Shown here: positions 18,560 to 29,462 of the stretch, one piece after another
Layout: the number at the start of each line of letters is the position of its first letter
Numbering within the stretch: the stretch's first letter is position 1
NCBI GenBank assembly: GCA_032718475.1
Contig: JAUCBJ010002260.1
Location: 22,496 to 86,495, forward strand
Source: Nemertoderma westbladi
Taxonomy: Eukaryota > Xenacoelomorpha > Nemertodermatida > Nemertodermatidae
DNA: 64,000 nt
Direction: 5' to 3'
Notes under the pieces: model-generated
Seen by the model: the letters and a program-made list of their open reading frames with translations, nothing else
Told to the model about the DNA's origin: nothing
The model's database searches: none
Made by a program: the position numbers and the translations under genes

Positions 18560-19534
18560 TATAAACAGTCTCTATTTAATAAAAACTGTTCTCACTATAT
18601 CTTTTGTTATTGTTGATGTTCTTATATTATTTATTTTCAATGTTGTTGGTAAATTATTTATCTGTTGTTGTTATATTATTTAATATTGATGCTGTCGGTA
18701 AATTATTTATTCTTGTTTCCCCATATTGTTTAAAAAATATAAGATGTTTAACCACTTATTTTTCATTTTTCTCTACTAGTTAATCTATTCTATGAGAGCG
18801 AGCCATGAAGTAAGTGAGTCTCAGCATACCATTAATGACCCCTACTGCTTCTTCGTAATCAATTTGAATGTTAACCCCTAAATAAACAGCCAATCCCTAT
18901 GAATTCTTTACAAACTCGATATGCAAGTTGTTTATCAGAGCTGATTTTAATTAAAATATATTATTTAGCGATTTTCGTGATTAATGCTATAAATTATATT
19001 CACCAAAATGAAAATATCCACCCTATTACTCTATCCATCAAGCGATGCTTTGTATGTATTGATGGCGAGCAAAGTTTTCAGGGCGACCACCTCTAGGCTG
19101 TAAGTACGCTGTTCTGTCCTATCATAGACACTCTGTCTTTTAGATGCTTCACTGTTAATATTAAGCCGTTAGCCATGGCGCCGCTGATAAGCCGCGAGGA
19201 TATTCAAAGGCTTTGGTTTGATTGTTCGTACTATGGATAGTTCAATGAAATCATGAAAGGGAGGGCCGCATGGGGTTGAAAGTGATAGCCCCTCATCCTT
19301 ATTTTCCCGAGAAATTCTTAAAGGCGACTATTAATAGAACAATGAAACATTAAAGGGAGGACCGCATATGTTGGGAATGATAGCCCTTCAACTGCCTTTT
19401 GCCCAGATTTGTGTAAGATCGAGGGAGGATGTAGAGGAAAATATACTCGTAGCTTTAATGCCCCATTTGATTAAAGTAGAGCAAATTTAGCTTTCACCTA
19501 AGGGTTATCACTCCATGCAACTGCAAAATTTAAA
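18560..19534. other. Intergenic region between the 570-aa gene and PolB copy 1
   Basis: 18560-18775 matches 25244-25455 closely (3' flank of the 570-aa gene, TTGTTGATGTTCTTATATTATTT-like repeats). 19250-19400 holds an imperfect direct repeat (gggaggnccgcat...tgatagccc, at 19258 and 19354). No gene seen. Confidence 0.5.
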
Positions 19535-20776
19535 ATTCTATCTATGATGTATTCACTACGTAGTGGGCGGGGTTTTTGCTTGTGGCTTCGATAAATAATA
19601 AGTTTAGTACAGTTTTACCGGAACAGTGCGCGCTATCTGGTTGACTTAGAATGGAGAGTTCTTCCGTATTACTCCAATAAAGAAGGTTTATGCAGTATAT
19701 AGGGTTGGCTTTCAGAAACTGGGGAATACCAGTTACTCTGTCCACCGGAAAACTTAAATTCGAAAATCAAACATGTTTAGGAAAGGAGTAAACGTTGAAA
19801 TTCTACTAATATTATTTTGTTTTCTATCTATTTTCTTATAATTTGCGGCGGCCAATACTGCGTATTTAAAGCATTCCCCCAGCGGGCAGTCTACGCTTAC
19901 GGTACATTTTTTATTTAATAATAATTTAGAATTATTGAAGCCTTGACCCTTTAAATAGGGGTTGCGTTGGGACCGCGCAATCTCAATAGTTATTCGCTCG
20001 ATGGCTATTATGCGCCAACCCGAGCCGAGGCAGAGAAACACGCTTAACAGTTGATCGATACGATTGACGGCGCCAGAAAACCAGTTATTAAAGTCGCTAT
20101 TATTCAGAATTTGATTATTGTTACCGCTAGATTTAAAACAGAATGATTCAATTTGAAATCCCTCGCTGGTTTCACGCTCCATTACGATGTTGATTGTAAG
20201 CCAGACTCTTAAAAAAGTTCCCATGGCACTACGTAAATGTCTACTAACGTGTTCTTGAATGTGTGGAAAATTTTCATTTAATGTTAATTCTGCGTCGAGT
20301 CTTGTTTCTGCGAGGTCGTTGTTATAGGTAAACAGTCGTCCGTGTGCGCTTCCGTTAGAGGGTGGTTGAAATGGATTGTTTGGGGAAATAGAATCTCGCG
20401 AAGTTGAAGGTTCGTTATTGGAGCCGCCGCCGCCGACTTGTTCTGGAGTAGAGTTGATGGGGGATGAGTGGGAGGTAGTCGGAGTTTTGCGTTTCCGCGA
20501 AAAAAGTCGAGTATAGCATTCATGCTCAGTAAAGGAAGATAGGGTGAGCGAATCCCCGCAGCGGCAATCGGCTGGCTCGTTTACGTAACTAAATCCTGTT
20601 CCCCCCTGAGGACACGAAACAAGATGGCCAACCAGCGTCTTCTTTTCCGAAGACCAAGTCGGACAGCAGTCGCATCTATATTGCGCGAAATGAGTTTTAA
20701 TATGACGAGATAAATTATCACTCCGCGTCTCTTTGTTGCAGATGGGGCAGCTAACTTTATTGCTAGACATAGGCAT
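19535..20776 (-). pseudogene. PolB copy 1 of Polinton-2 (N-terminal 400 codons, frameshifted)
   Basis: Minus strand, starting at the ATG at 20776. It is nearly identical to copy 2 (start 24307) and its upstream region to about 20900. It carries the N-terminal C2H2 finger (CPICNKETRSDNLSRHIKTH) and a second Cys/His set. One A is missing in an A-run near 19760 (four instead of five), which shifts the frame after NMFDF. The homology then ends abruptly near 19550, well before the exonuclease domain. It is a duplicated fragment without enzymatic capacity. Confidence 0.9.
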
Positions 20777-21370
20777 CTTGAATCTAGAAAAATAAGTTGA
20801 TTATTCATAAAAAAATAAAAAATACTGTATACTTGCTAAAAATAAAGTAAAACAGTAGGTATTAATCGGTTACTAGGCAACAATACTGTGTTTGTACAGT
20901 AAGGCCTATTGCTGTATTGTAGCATTCAGGCAGTGAAACATAAAGCAGACAGTCAGCAGTGTCTAGTGTAGTAGTGTTAGTGTACCAGCGGTCAGATAGT
21001 GGCGATAACCAAGACACAATAGCGATGGCAGTTATTATTCGTGGAAAGAGGGTCTATAAACAGCAGTCAGTCAGTGCAGTAGTGCTAGTGAAATAGTCTG
21101 CCAGAAGTCAGACCAATGAGGGAGCAGATGCGAGTACAGTGGTAAAGCCCATCCATAGTGAGATAGCGTTGCACTAGCTCTCAAGGATAGTTATACTCAC
21201 CGTTCAAATATCCCTCGCAAACCAGATTCCCCCCAACATCTAAAGTAATCCGCTTCAATGTAAAATATATAATGCAATATAACTCGAATATTTCTGTTTG
21301 GAATTTGCAGCAGCGGAAGATTTACAAAGCAGACAATATCATGTTCAGGGTAGACTTTATATTGATCTTT
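20777..21370. other. Upstream region of PolB copy 1 and junction to copy 2
   Basis: 20777-21110 matches 27536-27970 (upstream of PolB copy 3). It includes a short reading frame beginning atggcagttattattcgtgg (21024) that is also present at 27869; 23-36 codons, probably not a gene. 21181-21370 shows a short coding-like minus-strand stretch (LKRITLDVGGNLVCEGYL) of unknown origin. Confidence 0.4.
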
Positions 21371-24307
21371 TCAACCAAGTACGGACATCTTCTCCGCTCC
21401 TAGAGGCAGATCGGCGGTCAAATCATGAATTTCTTTCGGGTAATGTAGATCAACTATGCAATAATAACCAGTATCCCCACTCGTGTCTACTGTAGCTAGG
21501 TCTATGGGGGTAGTTACGAGTTTAATATTAGCGTAGGGAAGTTTCTGGCTCAGGGCGCAGCCGTAAAGGTTATTCGCATCGATGGGAATTAGATATTTCT
21601 CAGGGAGACTGGAGTCATAGTCGGGTTTATCGGGGATATTTGCGTCTACGGAATGTGTATTCAAGAAAACTAGACCACCCCTAATATTTGTTTCAAAGTC
21701 CGAGTAGATGGAAGCGTCTGATAGTAATTGAATTTCTGATTGCGTGAATTTCAGCGCTGCGTCGTAAGTTAATCCAGGGGCAGTGAAGTACATTACGGGC
21801 TCGAGTCCATAATTAGTAAGACAGAGGGATCGGAACTGCTCGAAAGTATCAGCCAATAGGGTAACATCTAGAACCAAATAGCCAATCATATAGTCAAAGA
21901 TTGTTGTGCAGTTTAATTCATCCCAAGTAGTAAGCGCGCGCTGATAGTTGTCTGCGCTACATTGTTCCAATTTGAGATCATTATAGAAGCTTTCTAGTGG
22001 GGGGAGTGTAGTTTCGTGTAGGTTTGAAATATTTTGAATGTAGGAATATGGGAATACACCCTTGTTTTTTATTGTGTTATCGCTAATGTTGGGATAGAGT
22101 TGGGTCATTTGAGCTAGTGTATGGGGTATGGCTGTTGCTAGGTTACTGTTATTTTTAGTGAGATAGCTACTAAGATTATCTAGGCTGGCAGTCATAAATT
22201 GATAGGAATCTAGAAAATTAATGGAAATACTTTCTTTAGCGTTGGCTGTTGGGGTACTCGGATCGATTGGAAAGCTAACTTTAAGGTGAATATAAGTTTC
22301 GGTGTTTTTTGGTATTACGGTCATTTTCCAGTGTGTTCTAGAACTATCGGTCATTCCTTCTTTTAGTAGTAAATGCATATCGAATTTCCTCAGGTTATGA
22401 AATATAATATAAAAATTATTCCGTTTTAGGGAAAGTTTCCTGTTGCAGCTGACGCAAGCAGCCCCCCGATACTCCCCGCTATAATGATCGTCATCGCGGA
22501 CTTTGGTGCTGAGATTGTCATTGAGGTTTAAATTATGAGAATCAGGGGTTAAATTACAGTTGCAGACGTAGCATTGTGTAGCGTTATTAAAGTCAGTTTG
22601 TTGGCTAGTAGTGAGTTGCATGGGGGCGTGCGTGTTTGTACTAGAAATGGACCAATCGTATAACTCCCTACAATGACTTTCCATAGCGGTTAGAAAGTCG
22701 CGCATTACGTGGTTACTGCCATCGTCGCGGAAAATTTGAACATCTGTTTTAGGAGGGTTAATTAATTTTTGATTTGGTACTGTATAAAAGGCTGCCGCGC
22801 TAGCTATATGTTTCTGTGGGAGTTTAATATTGTTTGTAGGTTCTAGAATAGTTTCAATCTCGGCGTATATACAGAAAGGTGGGGATAGAGTCTTATCGTA
22901 CCTATCAAATTTAACCAAGAGATTTTCGGGCATATACTCGAGTTGGCGTTTACCCGTATAGCAACGCTCTCGATGTTCTTCCAATGATTTGTCAGTGTAA
23001 AAGGCTCTGAGACAGCGTTCGCAGTGCGTCTTGTTGCCGGTAGAAGTAGCTTTTGTATTTATTAATCTATCTATGTTAGTAATAGCTACGTAGTGGGCGG
23101 GGTTTTTGCTTGTGGCTTCGATAAATAATAAGTTTAGTACAGTTTTACCGGAACAGTGTGCGCTATCTGGTTGACTTAGAATGGAGAGTTCTTCCGTATT
23201 ACTCCAATAAAGAAGGTTTATGCAGTATATAGGGTTGGCTTTCAGAAACTGGGGAATACCAGTTACTCTGTCCACCGGAAAACTTAAATTCGAAAAATCA
23301 AACATGTTTAGGAAAGGAGTAAACGTTGAAATTCTACTAATATTATTTTGTTTTCTATCTATTTTCTTATAATTTGCGGCGGCCAATACTGCGTATTTAA
23401 AGCATTCCCCCAGCGGGCAGTCTACGCTTACGGTACATTTTTTATTTAATAATAATTTAGAATTATTGAAGCCTTGACCCTTTAAATAGGGGTTGCGTTG
23501 GGACCGCGCAATCTCAATAGTTATTCGCTCGATGGCTATTATGCGCCAACCCGAGCCGAGGCAGAGAAACACGCTTAACAGTTGATCGATACGATTGACG
23601 GCGCCAGAAAACCAGTTATTAAAGTCGCTATTATTCAGAATTTGATTATTGTTACCGCTAGATTTAAAACAGAATGATTCAATTTGAAATCCCTCGCTGG
23701 TTTCACGCTCCATTACGATGTTGATTGTAAGCCAGACTCTTAAAAAAGTTCCCATGGCACTACATAAATGTCTACTAACGTGTTCTTGAATGTGTGGAAA
23801 ATTTTCATTTAATGTTAATTCTGCGTCGAGTCTTGTTTCTGCGAGGTCATTGTTATAGGTAAACAGTCGTCCGTGTGCGCTTCCGTTAGAGGGTGGTTGA
23901 AATGGATTGTTTGGGGAAATAGAATCTCGCGAAGTTGAAGGTTCGTTATTGGAGCCGCCGCCGCCGACTTGTTCTGGAGTAGAGTTGATGGGGGATGAGT
24001 GGGAGGTAGTCGGAGTTTTGCGTTTCCGCGAAAAAAGTCGAGTATAGCATTCATGCTCAGTAAAGGAAGATAGGGTGAGCGAATCCCCGCAGCGGCAATC
24101 GGCTGGCTCGTTTACGTAACTAAATCCTGTTCCCCCCTGAGGACACGAAACAAGATGGCCAACCAGCGTCTTCTTTTCCGAAGACCAAGTCGGACAGCAG
24201 TCGCATCTATATTGCGCGAAATGAGTTTTAATATGACGAGATAAATTATCACTCCGCGTCTCTTTGTTGCAGATGGGGCAGCTAACTTTATTGCTAGACA
24301 TAGGCAT
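21371..24307 (-). pseudogene. PolB copy 2 of Polinton-2: protein-primed DNA polymerase B, truncated after motif A
   Basis: 978 codons open from the ATG at 24307. Order: C2H2 finger (about 10-30), a second finger region (about 35-90), a Ser/Pro/Asn linker (about 105-150), the GSGWRI region (about 245), the pre-exonuclease finger CERCLRAFY...H...C (about 428-447), exonuclease motif I reading IYAEIETIL (about 480; the catalytic Asp is Glu), exo II NLRKFDMH (about 637), a C-rich insert, then polymerase motif A DANNLYGCALSQKLPY (about 912). The frame stops soon after HDLTADLPLGAEK, so motif C (YxDTD) and the thumb are missing; Polinton PolB usually continues 200-300 aa further. Nearest relatives are the Polinton/adintovirus polymerases. 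The truncation and the D-to-E change make this copy non-functional by inference. Confidence 0.9.
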
Positions 24308-24431
24308 CTTGAATCTAGAAAAATAAGTTGATTATTCATAAAAAAATAAAAAATACTGTATACTTGCTAAAAATAAAGTAAAACAGTAGGTATTAATCGG
24401 TTACTAGGCAACAATACTGTGTTTGTACAGT

Positions 24432-25057
24432 AGTGACACCGCAGTTCTTTTATTTATTAATACCTATTTATTTATATTTAATTTTAATTAATTATTTTTA
24501 TTTTACTTTATTTATTCGTATTTAATTTTAAATTAATTATTCATTTGTACTTTATTTTAAATTAATTAATTGTATTAACTTTTACTTTATACATTGATTT
24601 TTATTTTTAGAATAATTAGTTTTTATATTACCAGTGAGATCACTATGACATAATGTCTATTTTTAACTTTATAATTACCTATTGCATCCCCCGTTCACCA
24701 CATTCCCGGCAACTATCAACTACGTTCATCGGCGGGGGACCCCTCCTCTGCCATCATTATTCATTAACTAGATACGACAGGCAGTGAATCTATACGTATA
24801 CCCCCCAAGGCAAATATAAATCAGCGGTCCCGGCTGTTAGCAGCCCCCTCGATGACTCACTAATAATCCCAATGCGGCTTTGACTACAGCAAATCCGTAT
24901 ATCGCCCAAGGCTAATGCTCTAGCGGCCCTCCTTTGTTCTCGGCATAGCCGGCATCGCTTGGGTCCTTTCCTATATCTAGGCAGCCCGTATCATAACAAT
25001 GAAGCGCCTCTAAACACGCATTCCTCTCTACTAATCCCTTTCCTTTGCACCAGACCT
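24432..25057 (+). repeat. Internal copy of the Polinton-2 TIR (without the terminal palindrome)
   Basis: agtgacaccgcagtt... to ...ctttgcaccagacct is the reverse complement of 29463-30087 with a few percent difference. It starts abruptly after tttgtacagt, which in copies 1 and 3 continues as upstream PolB DNA. It contains the CCCCCGTTCACCACATTCCC motif at 24688-24707. It marks the left end of a second, fused element. Confidence 0.9.
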
Positions 25058-25243
25058 ATTTACTAAAACGTTCTCTCAGAGAAGGCATCTTTCTCCCGCA
25101 GCAAACACACCTTAATCTATTTCACCCCCCTAAGAAAAGGCTATCTCAACAATCTATTAAAGAGAAAATTATCGCAACCATTAATAGTATTGGACCCTAA
25201 AAGGGTTAAACCAGTTATTCTCGGAGGCCAGCAACCCTATTAA
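25058..25243 (+). pseudogene. C-terminal fragment of the 570-aa gene
   Basis: The sequence from tttactaaaacgttctctc to the TAA at 25241-25243 matches the last 60 codons of 16847-18559, ending GGQQPY. Its start coincides with the inner end of the TIR, so the rest of the gene was deleted. One extra base near 25128 shifts the frame. Confidence 0.9.
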
Positions 25244-25562
25244 TATAAACAGTCTCTATTTTTAAAAACTGTTCTGACTATATCTTTTGTTATTGTTGAT
25301 GTTCTTATATTATTTATTATTAATGTTGATGGTAAATTATTTATCCGTTGTTGTTATATTATTTAATATTGATGTTGTCGGTAAATTATTTATTCTTGTT
25401 TCCCCATATTGTTTAAAAAATATAAGATGTTTAACCGGTTATTTTTCATTTTTTCTCTATGATAATACATTATAACATTTATGATATATAACACACTCAA
25501 TAATGAACATAAAACACTTAACAAGTAACACATAATATAATATAATTTATAAAAATTAAAGT
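25244..25562. other. 3' flank of the 570-aa gene fragment
   Basis: A duplicate of 18560-18775 (TTATATTATTTA-rich). After 25456 it is AT-rich with no gene. Confidence 0.5.
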
Positions 25563-25771
25563 TTAGATTTTTTCCTTCAACCAGCAGGCGAGCAGTCTCT
25601 CATTTTTATTTAAATCTTCCCCAAAAAAATTTAATGGAGTAGAAGTTTTTCCTCTTTCATATAAATAAAATAAACAATAACCCCCACAACTAGTTCGCAG
25701 CGGGTGTTGAACAATCTGCCTCGTTCTTAACCACTTTTTAGTATTACGTAGCAACCAGTCCTCGAATGAGA
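25563..25771 (-). pseudogene. Adenain-type protease C-terminal fragment of Polinton-2
   Basis: The minus strand encodes FEDWLLRNTKKWLR..., then TSCGGYCLFYLYERG with the catalytic Cys context intact, ending at 25563 with CWLKEKI. It aligns with the Polinton-1 protease tail at 15093-15300. The upstream part, including the catalytic His, is deleted, and the fragment abuts PolB copy 3 in another frame. Confidence 0.8.
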
Positions 25772-27535
25772 ATCGGGGGTTAAATTACAGTTGCAGACGT
25801 AGCATTGTGTAGCGTTATTAAAGTCAGTTTGTTGGCTAGTAGTGAGTTGCATGGGGGCGTGTGTGTTTGTACTAGAAATGGACCAATCGTATAACTCCCT
25901 ACAATGACTTTCCATAGCGGTTAGAAAGTCGCGCATTACGTGGTTACTGCCATCGTCGCGGAAAATTTGAACATCTGTTTTAGGAGGGTTAATTAATTTT
26001 TGATTTGGTACTGTATAAAAGGCTGCCGCGCTAGCTATATGTTTCTGTGGGAGTTTAATATTGTTTGTAGGTTCTAGAATAGTTTCAATGTCGGCGTATA
26101 TACAGAAAGGTGGGGATAGAGTCTTATCGTACCTATCAAATTTAACCAAGAGATTTTCGGGCATATACTCGAGTTGGCGTTTACCCGTATAGCAACGCTC
26201 TCGATGTTCTTCCAATGATTTGTCAGTGTAAAAGGCTCTGAGACAGCGTTCGCAGTGCGTCTTGTTACCGTTAGAATCTTTTGAATTTATTAGTCTATCT
26301 ATGTCAGTAATAGCTACATAGTGGGCGGGGTTTTTGCTTGTGGCTTCGATAAATAATAAATTTAGTACAGTTTTACCGGAACAGTGCGCGCTATCTGGTT
26401 GACTTAGAATGGACAGTTCTTCCGTATTACTCCAATAGAGAAGGTTTATACAGTATATAGGGTTGGCTTTCAGAAACTGGGGAATACCAGTTACTCTGTC
26501 CACCGGAAAACTTAAATTCGAAAAATCAAACATGTTTAGGAAAGGAGTATATGTTGAAATTCTTTTGATATTATTTTGTTTTCTATCAATTTTCTTATAA
26601 TTCGCGGCGGCTAATACTGCGTATTTAAAGCATTCCCCCAGCGGGCAGTCTACGCTTACGCTACATTTTTTATTTAATAATAATTTAGAATTATTGAAGC
26701 CTTGACCCTTTAAATAGGGGTTGCGTTGGGATCGCGCAATCTCAATAGTTATTCGCTCGATGGCTATTATGCGCCAACCCGAGCCGAGACAGAGAAACAC
26801 GCTTAACAGTTGATCGATACGATTGACGGCGCTAGAAAACCAGTTATTAAAGTCACTATTATTCAGAATTTGATTATTGTTACCGCTAGATTTAAAACAG
26901 AACGATTCAATTTGAAATCCCTCGCTGGTTTCACGCTCCATTACGATATTGATTGTAAGCCAGACTCTTAAAAAAGTTCCCAAAGCACTTTGTAGATGGC
27001 TACTAACGTGTTCTTGAATGTGTGGAAAATTTTCGTTTAATGTTAATTCAGCATCGAGTCTTGTTTCTGCGAGGTCGTTGTTATAGGTAAACAGTCGTCC
27101 GTGTGCGCTTCCGTTGGAGGGAGGTTGAAAGGGATTGTTTGGGGAAATAGAATCTCGCGAAGTTGAAGGTTCATTATTGGAGCCGCCGCCGCCGACTTGT
27201 TCTGGAGTAGAGTTGATGGGGGATGAGTGGGAGGTAGTCGGAGTTTTGCGTTTCCGCGAAAAAAGTCGAGTATAGCATTCATGCTCAGTAAAGGATGACA
27301 GGGTGAGCGAATCCCCGCAGCGGCAATCGGCTGGCTCGTTTACGTAACTAAATCCTGTTCCCCCCTGAGGACACGAAATAAGATGGCCAACCAGTGTCTT
27401 CTTTGCCGAGGACCAAGTCGGGCAGCAGTCGCATCTATATTGCGCGAAATGAGTTTTAATATGAGATTTTAGATGATCGCTCCGCATCTCTTTGTCGCAG
27501 ATGGGGCAGCTGACTTTATTGGTTGATCTTGGCAT
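25768..27535 (-). pseudogene. PolB copy 3 of Polinton-2 (N-terminal 590 codons)
   Basis: Starts MPRSTNKVSCPICDKEM at 27535 and is open to 25727. It is about 95% like copy 2 but has its own substitutions, including exonuclease motif I IYADIETIL with the catalytic Asp kept. Homology ends at ...NLTPDSH near 25768, where the protease tail begins; the last 13 codons of the frame read through that junction. It lacks exo II and all polymerase motifs. Promoter-side sequence to about 27970 is shared with copy 1. Confidence 0.9.
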
Positions 27536-28252
27536 CTTGAATCTAGAAAAATATGTTGATTATTTATAAAAAAATAAAAAATACTGTATACGTGCTAAAA
27601 ATAAAGTAAAACAGTAGGTATTAATCGGTTACTAGGCAACAATACTGTGTTTGTACAGTTAGGCCTATTGCTGTATTGTAGCTAAAAATAAAGAAAACAG
27701 TAGGTATTAATTGGTTACTAGGCAACAATACTGTGTTTGTACAGTTAGGCCTATTGCTGTATTGTAGCAATCAGTCAGTGAAACATAATGCAGACAGTCG
27801 GCAGTGTCTAGTGTAGTAGTGTTAGTGTACCAGCGGTTAGATAGTGGCGATAACCAAGACACAATAGCGATGGCAGTTATTTTTCGTGGAAAGAGGGTCT
27901 ATAAACAGCAGTCAACAGTCAGTCAGTGCAGTAGTGCTAGTGAAAAGTCTGCTAGAAGTCAGACGTACCGGTAGCGTTAACCAATAGAAATCAACGATAG
28001 GCCTAGCTAATCGCTGTGTGAGATCTCCTCAGTTAGTCAGTATGATTTATAGTGAAAACTGCAGTAATCATTGTTGATCAGTAGGATCTAGGCTAACTCG
28101 AATGAAGCGGTATCGGTAGTTGGGTAGACAAGCAGATAGGTAGATGTAGGCCTATTGATCGAATGCTTCGATCATGGTTTAGGCTATCGGTACCACCGCA
28201 GTCTGACAGTAATTAATAATGAGCCTACTGCAATACTGTTGTACCGGTAGAT
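27536..28252. other. Upstream region of PolB copy 3
   Basis: It shares about 330 bp with 20777-21110, with a local 85-bp duplication (27597-27680 and 27681-27765, taggtattaattggttactagg...). GTAGTAGTGTTAGTG-type short repeats occur. No gene is recognised beyond the tiny frame at 27869. Confidence 0.5.
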
Positions 28253-28502
28253 AATAAATGTAAATTGTTTGCTAGCGGCGTCGATGGAGATGGTGGAAGG
28301 CAGATTTTACTTACGGTGTTAGTAAATATTCACGGAAAGAAGAAGTTTGGAAGTTCGTGAAGGAAGTTGGTTGACGTGGACGACGAGAGAATTTATTTAC
28401 CGATAGAACGGAATGGTATCTGAAATTAGAAATATTGGAATATTACGCGACGGATACGCGGAAAGTTTGTTGTCGACGATGAGCGATAACGCGGCGAAAT
28501 GA
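28253..28502 (+). pseudogene. Degenerate copy 1 of the small Polinton-2 ORF
   Basis: It matches 28874-29119 but lacks the start region, loses the codons around the central Met (gttcgtgaaggaag) and has an insertion (gaaattagaaatatt). It ends with the same gcggcgaaatga. Confidence 0.8.
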
Positions 28503-28505
28503 CAG

Positions 28506-28700
28506 ACACCGGCAGATTTTACTTACGGTGTTAGTAAATATTCACGGAAAGATGAAGTTTGGACGTTCGCGAGGAAGTTGGTTGACGTGGACGACGAGAG
28601 AATTTATCAACCGATAGAACGGAATGGTATCGGAAGAATATTACGCGGCGGATACGCGGAAAGTTTGTTGTCGACGATGAGCGATAACGCGGCGAAATGA
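28506..28700 (+). pseudogene. Degenerate copy 2 of the small Polinton-2 ORF
   Basis: It begins within the family at ggcagattttacttacgg and ends gcggcgaaatga. The central part has the same deletion as copy 1. Confidence 0.8.
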
Positions 28701-28873
28701 CACTAGAAAAATAAGTTGATTATTTGTAAAAAGATAAAAAATACTGTAAGCAGATAGACAGATGTAGGCCTATTGATCGAATGCCTCGATCACGGTTTAG
28801 GGTATCGGTAGCACCGCAGTCTGACAGTAATTAATAATGAGCCTACTGCAATACTGTTGTACAGGTAGACATT

Positions 28874-29119
28874 ATGTCTAAATGTAAATTGTTTGCTAGC
28901 GGCGTCGATGGAGATGGTGGAAGGCAGATTTTACTTACGGTATTAGTAAATATTCACGGAAAGAAGAAGTTTGGAAGTTCGGTGGCGATGAGGAAGTTGG
29001 TTGCCGTGGACGACGAGAGAGTTTATTTACCGATAGAACGGAGTGGTATCGGAAAAATATTACGCGACGGATACGCGGAAAGTTTGTTATCGACGATGAA
29101 CGATAACGCGGCGAAATGA
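28874..29119 (+). CDS. Small basic Polinton-2 ORF, intact copy (81 aa)
   Basis: MSKCKLFASGVDGDGGRQIL... with the centre KKKFGSSVAMRKLVAVDDE and the end GKILRDGYAESLLSTMND. It has a mixed basic/acidic, globular-looking composition and no known domain. Two broken copies lie just upstream, and this third is the only one with a start codon and uninterrupted frame, which suggests selection or recent origin. It is next to the right TIR and transcribed toward it. Base composition is GC-richer than its surroundings. Confidence 0.5.
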   Translation: MSKCKLFASGVDGDGGRQILLTVLVNIHGKKKFGSSVAMRKLVAVDDERVYLPIERSGIGKILRDGYAESLLSTMNDNAAK

Positions 29120-29462
29120 CAACTATATAAGTGGGTTGTTGACTGATGATAACAAATAAATATTCTTAATAAATAATATTAAATTCGAAAACAAAATAAT
29201 GGTAAATGATGTTAATCGTAACTTGCAATTGAAATAATGATCTAATATATTGGCGGGGATGTATTAAATAGCAATTCGGTTAGTAAGGGAGGCCCTTGTC
29301 TCTTAAATGAGCCAATCAGAACGCAGCAGTAGAAATGAAGCCCGCTGATTGGTTGTTCATGCATAAGCGGTTACCAGGGCAACTTCTCGTGTTGATGAAT
29401 CTATTAGAAAACCCCCGTAGACATCTTGACTAATTATGTTGAGTTGGCTGTATAACAGAAGC
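29120..29462. other. Region between the small ORF and the right TIR
   Basis: It contains CCAAT-type boxes in both orientations (gagccaatcag at 29310, ctgattggttg at 29345) that could form a promoter directed inward. No gene. Confidence 0.4.

Noticed and set aside
20284-20523. Minus-strand 79-aa frames repeated three times within the PolB copies (also 23815, 27043)
   Set aside because: Alternative frames of the Ser/Pro-rich PolB linker; they repeat because PolB is triplicated.
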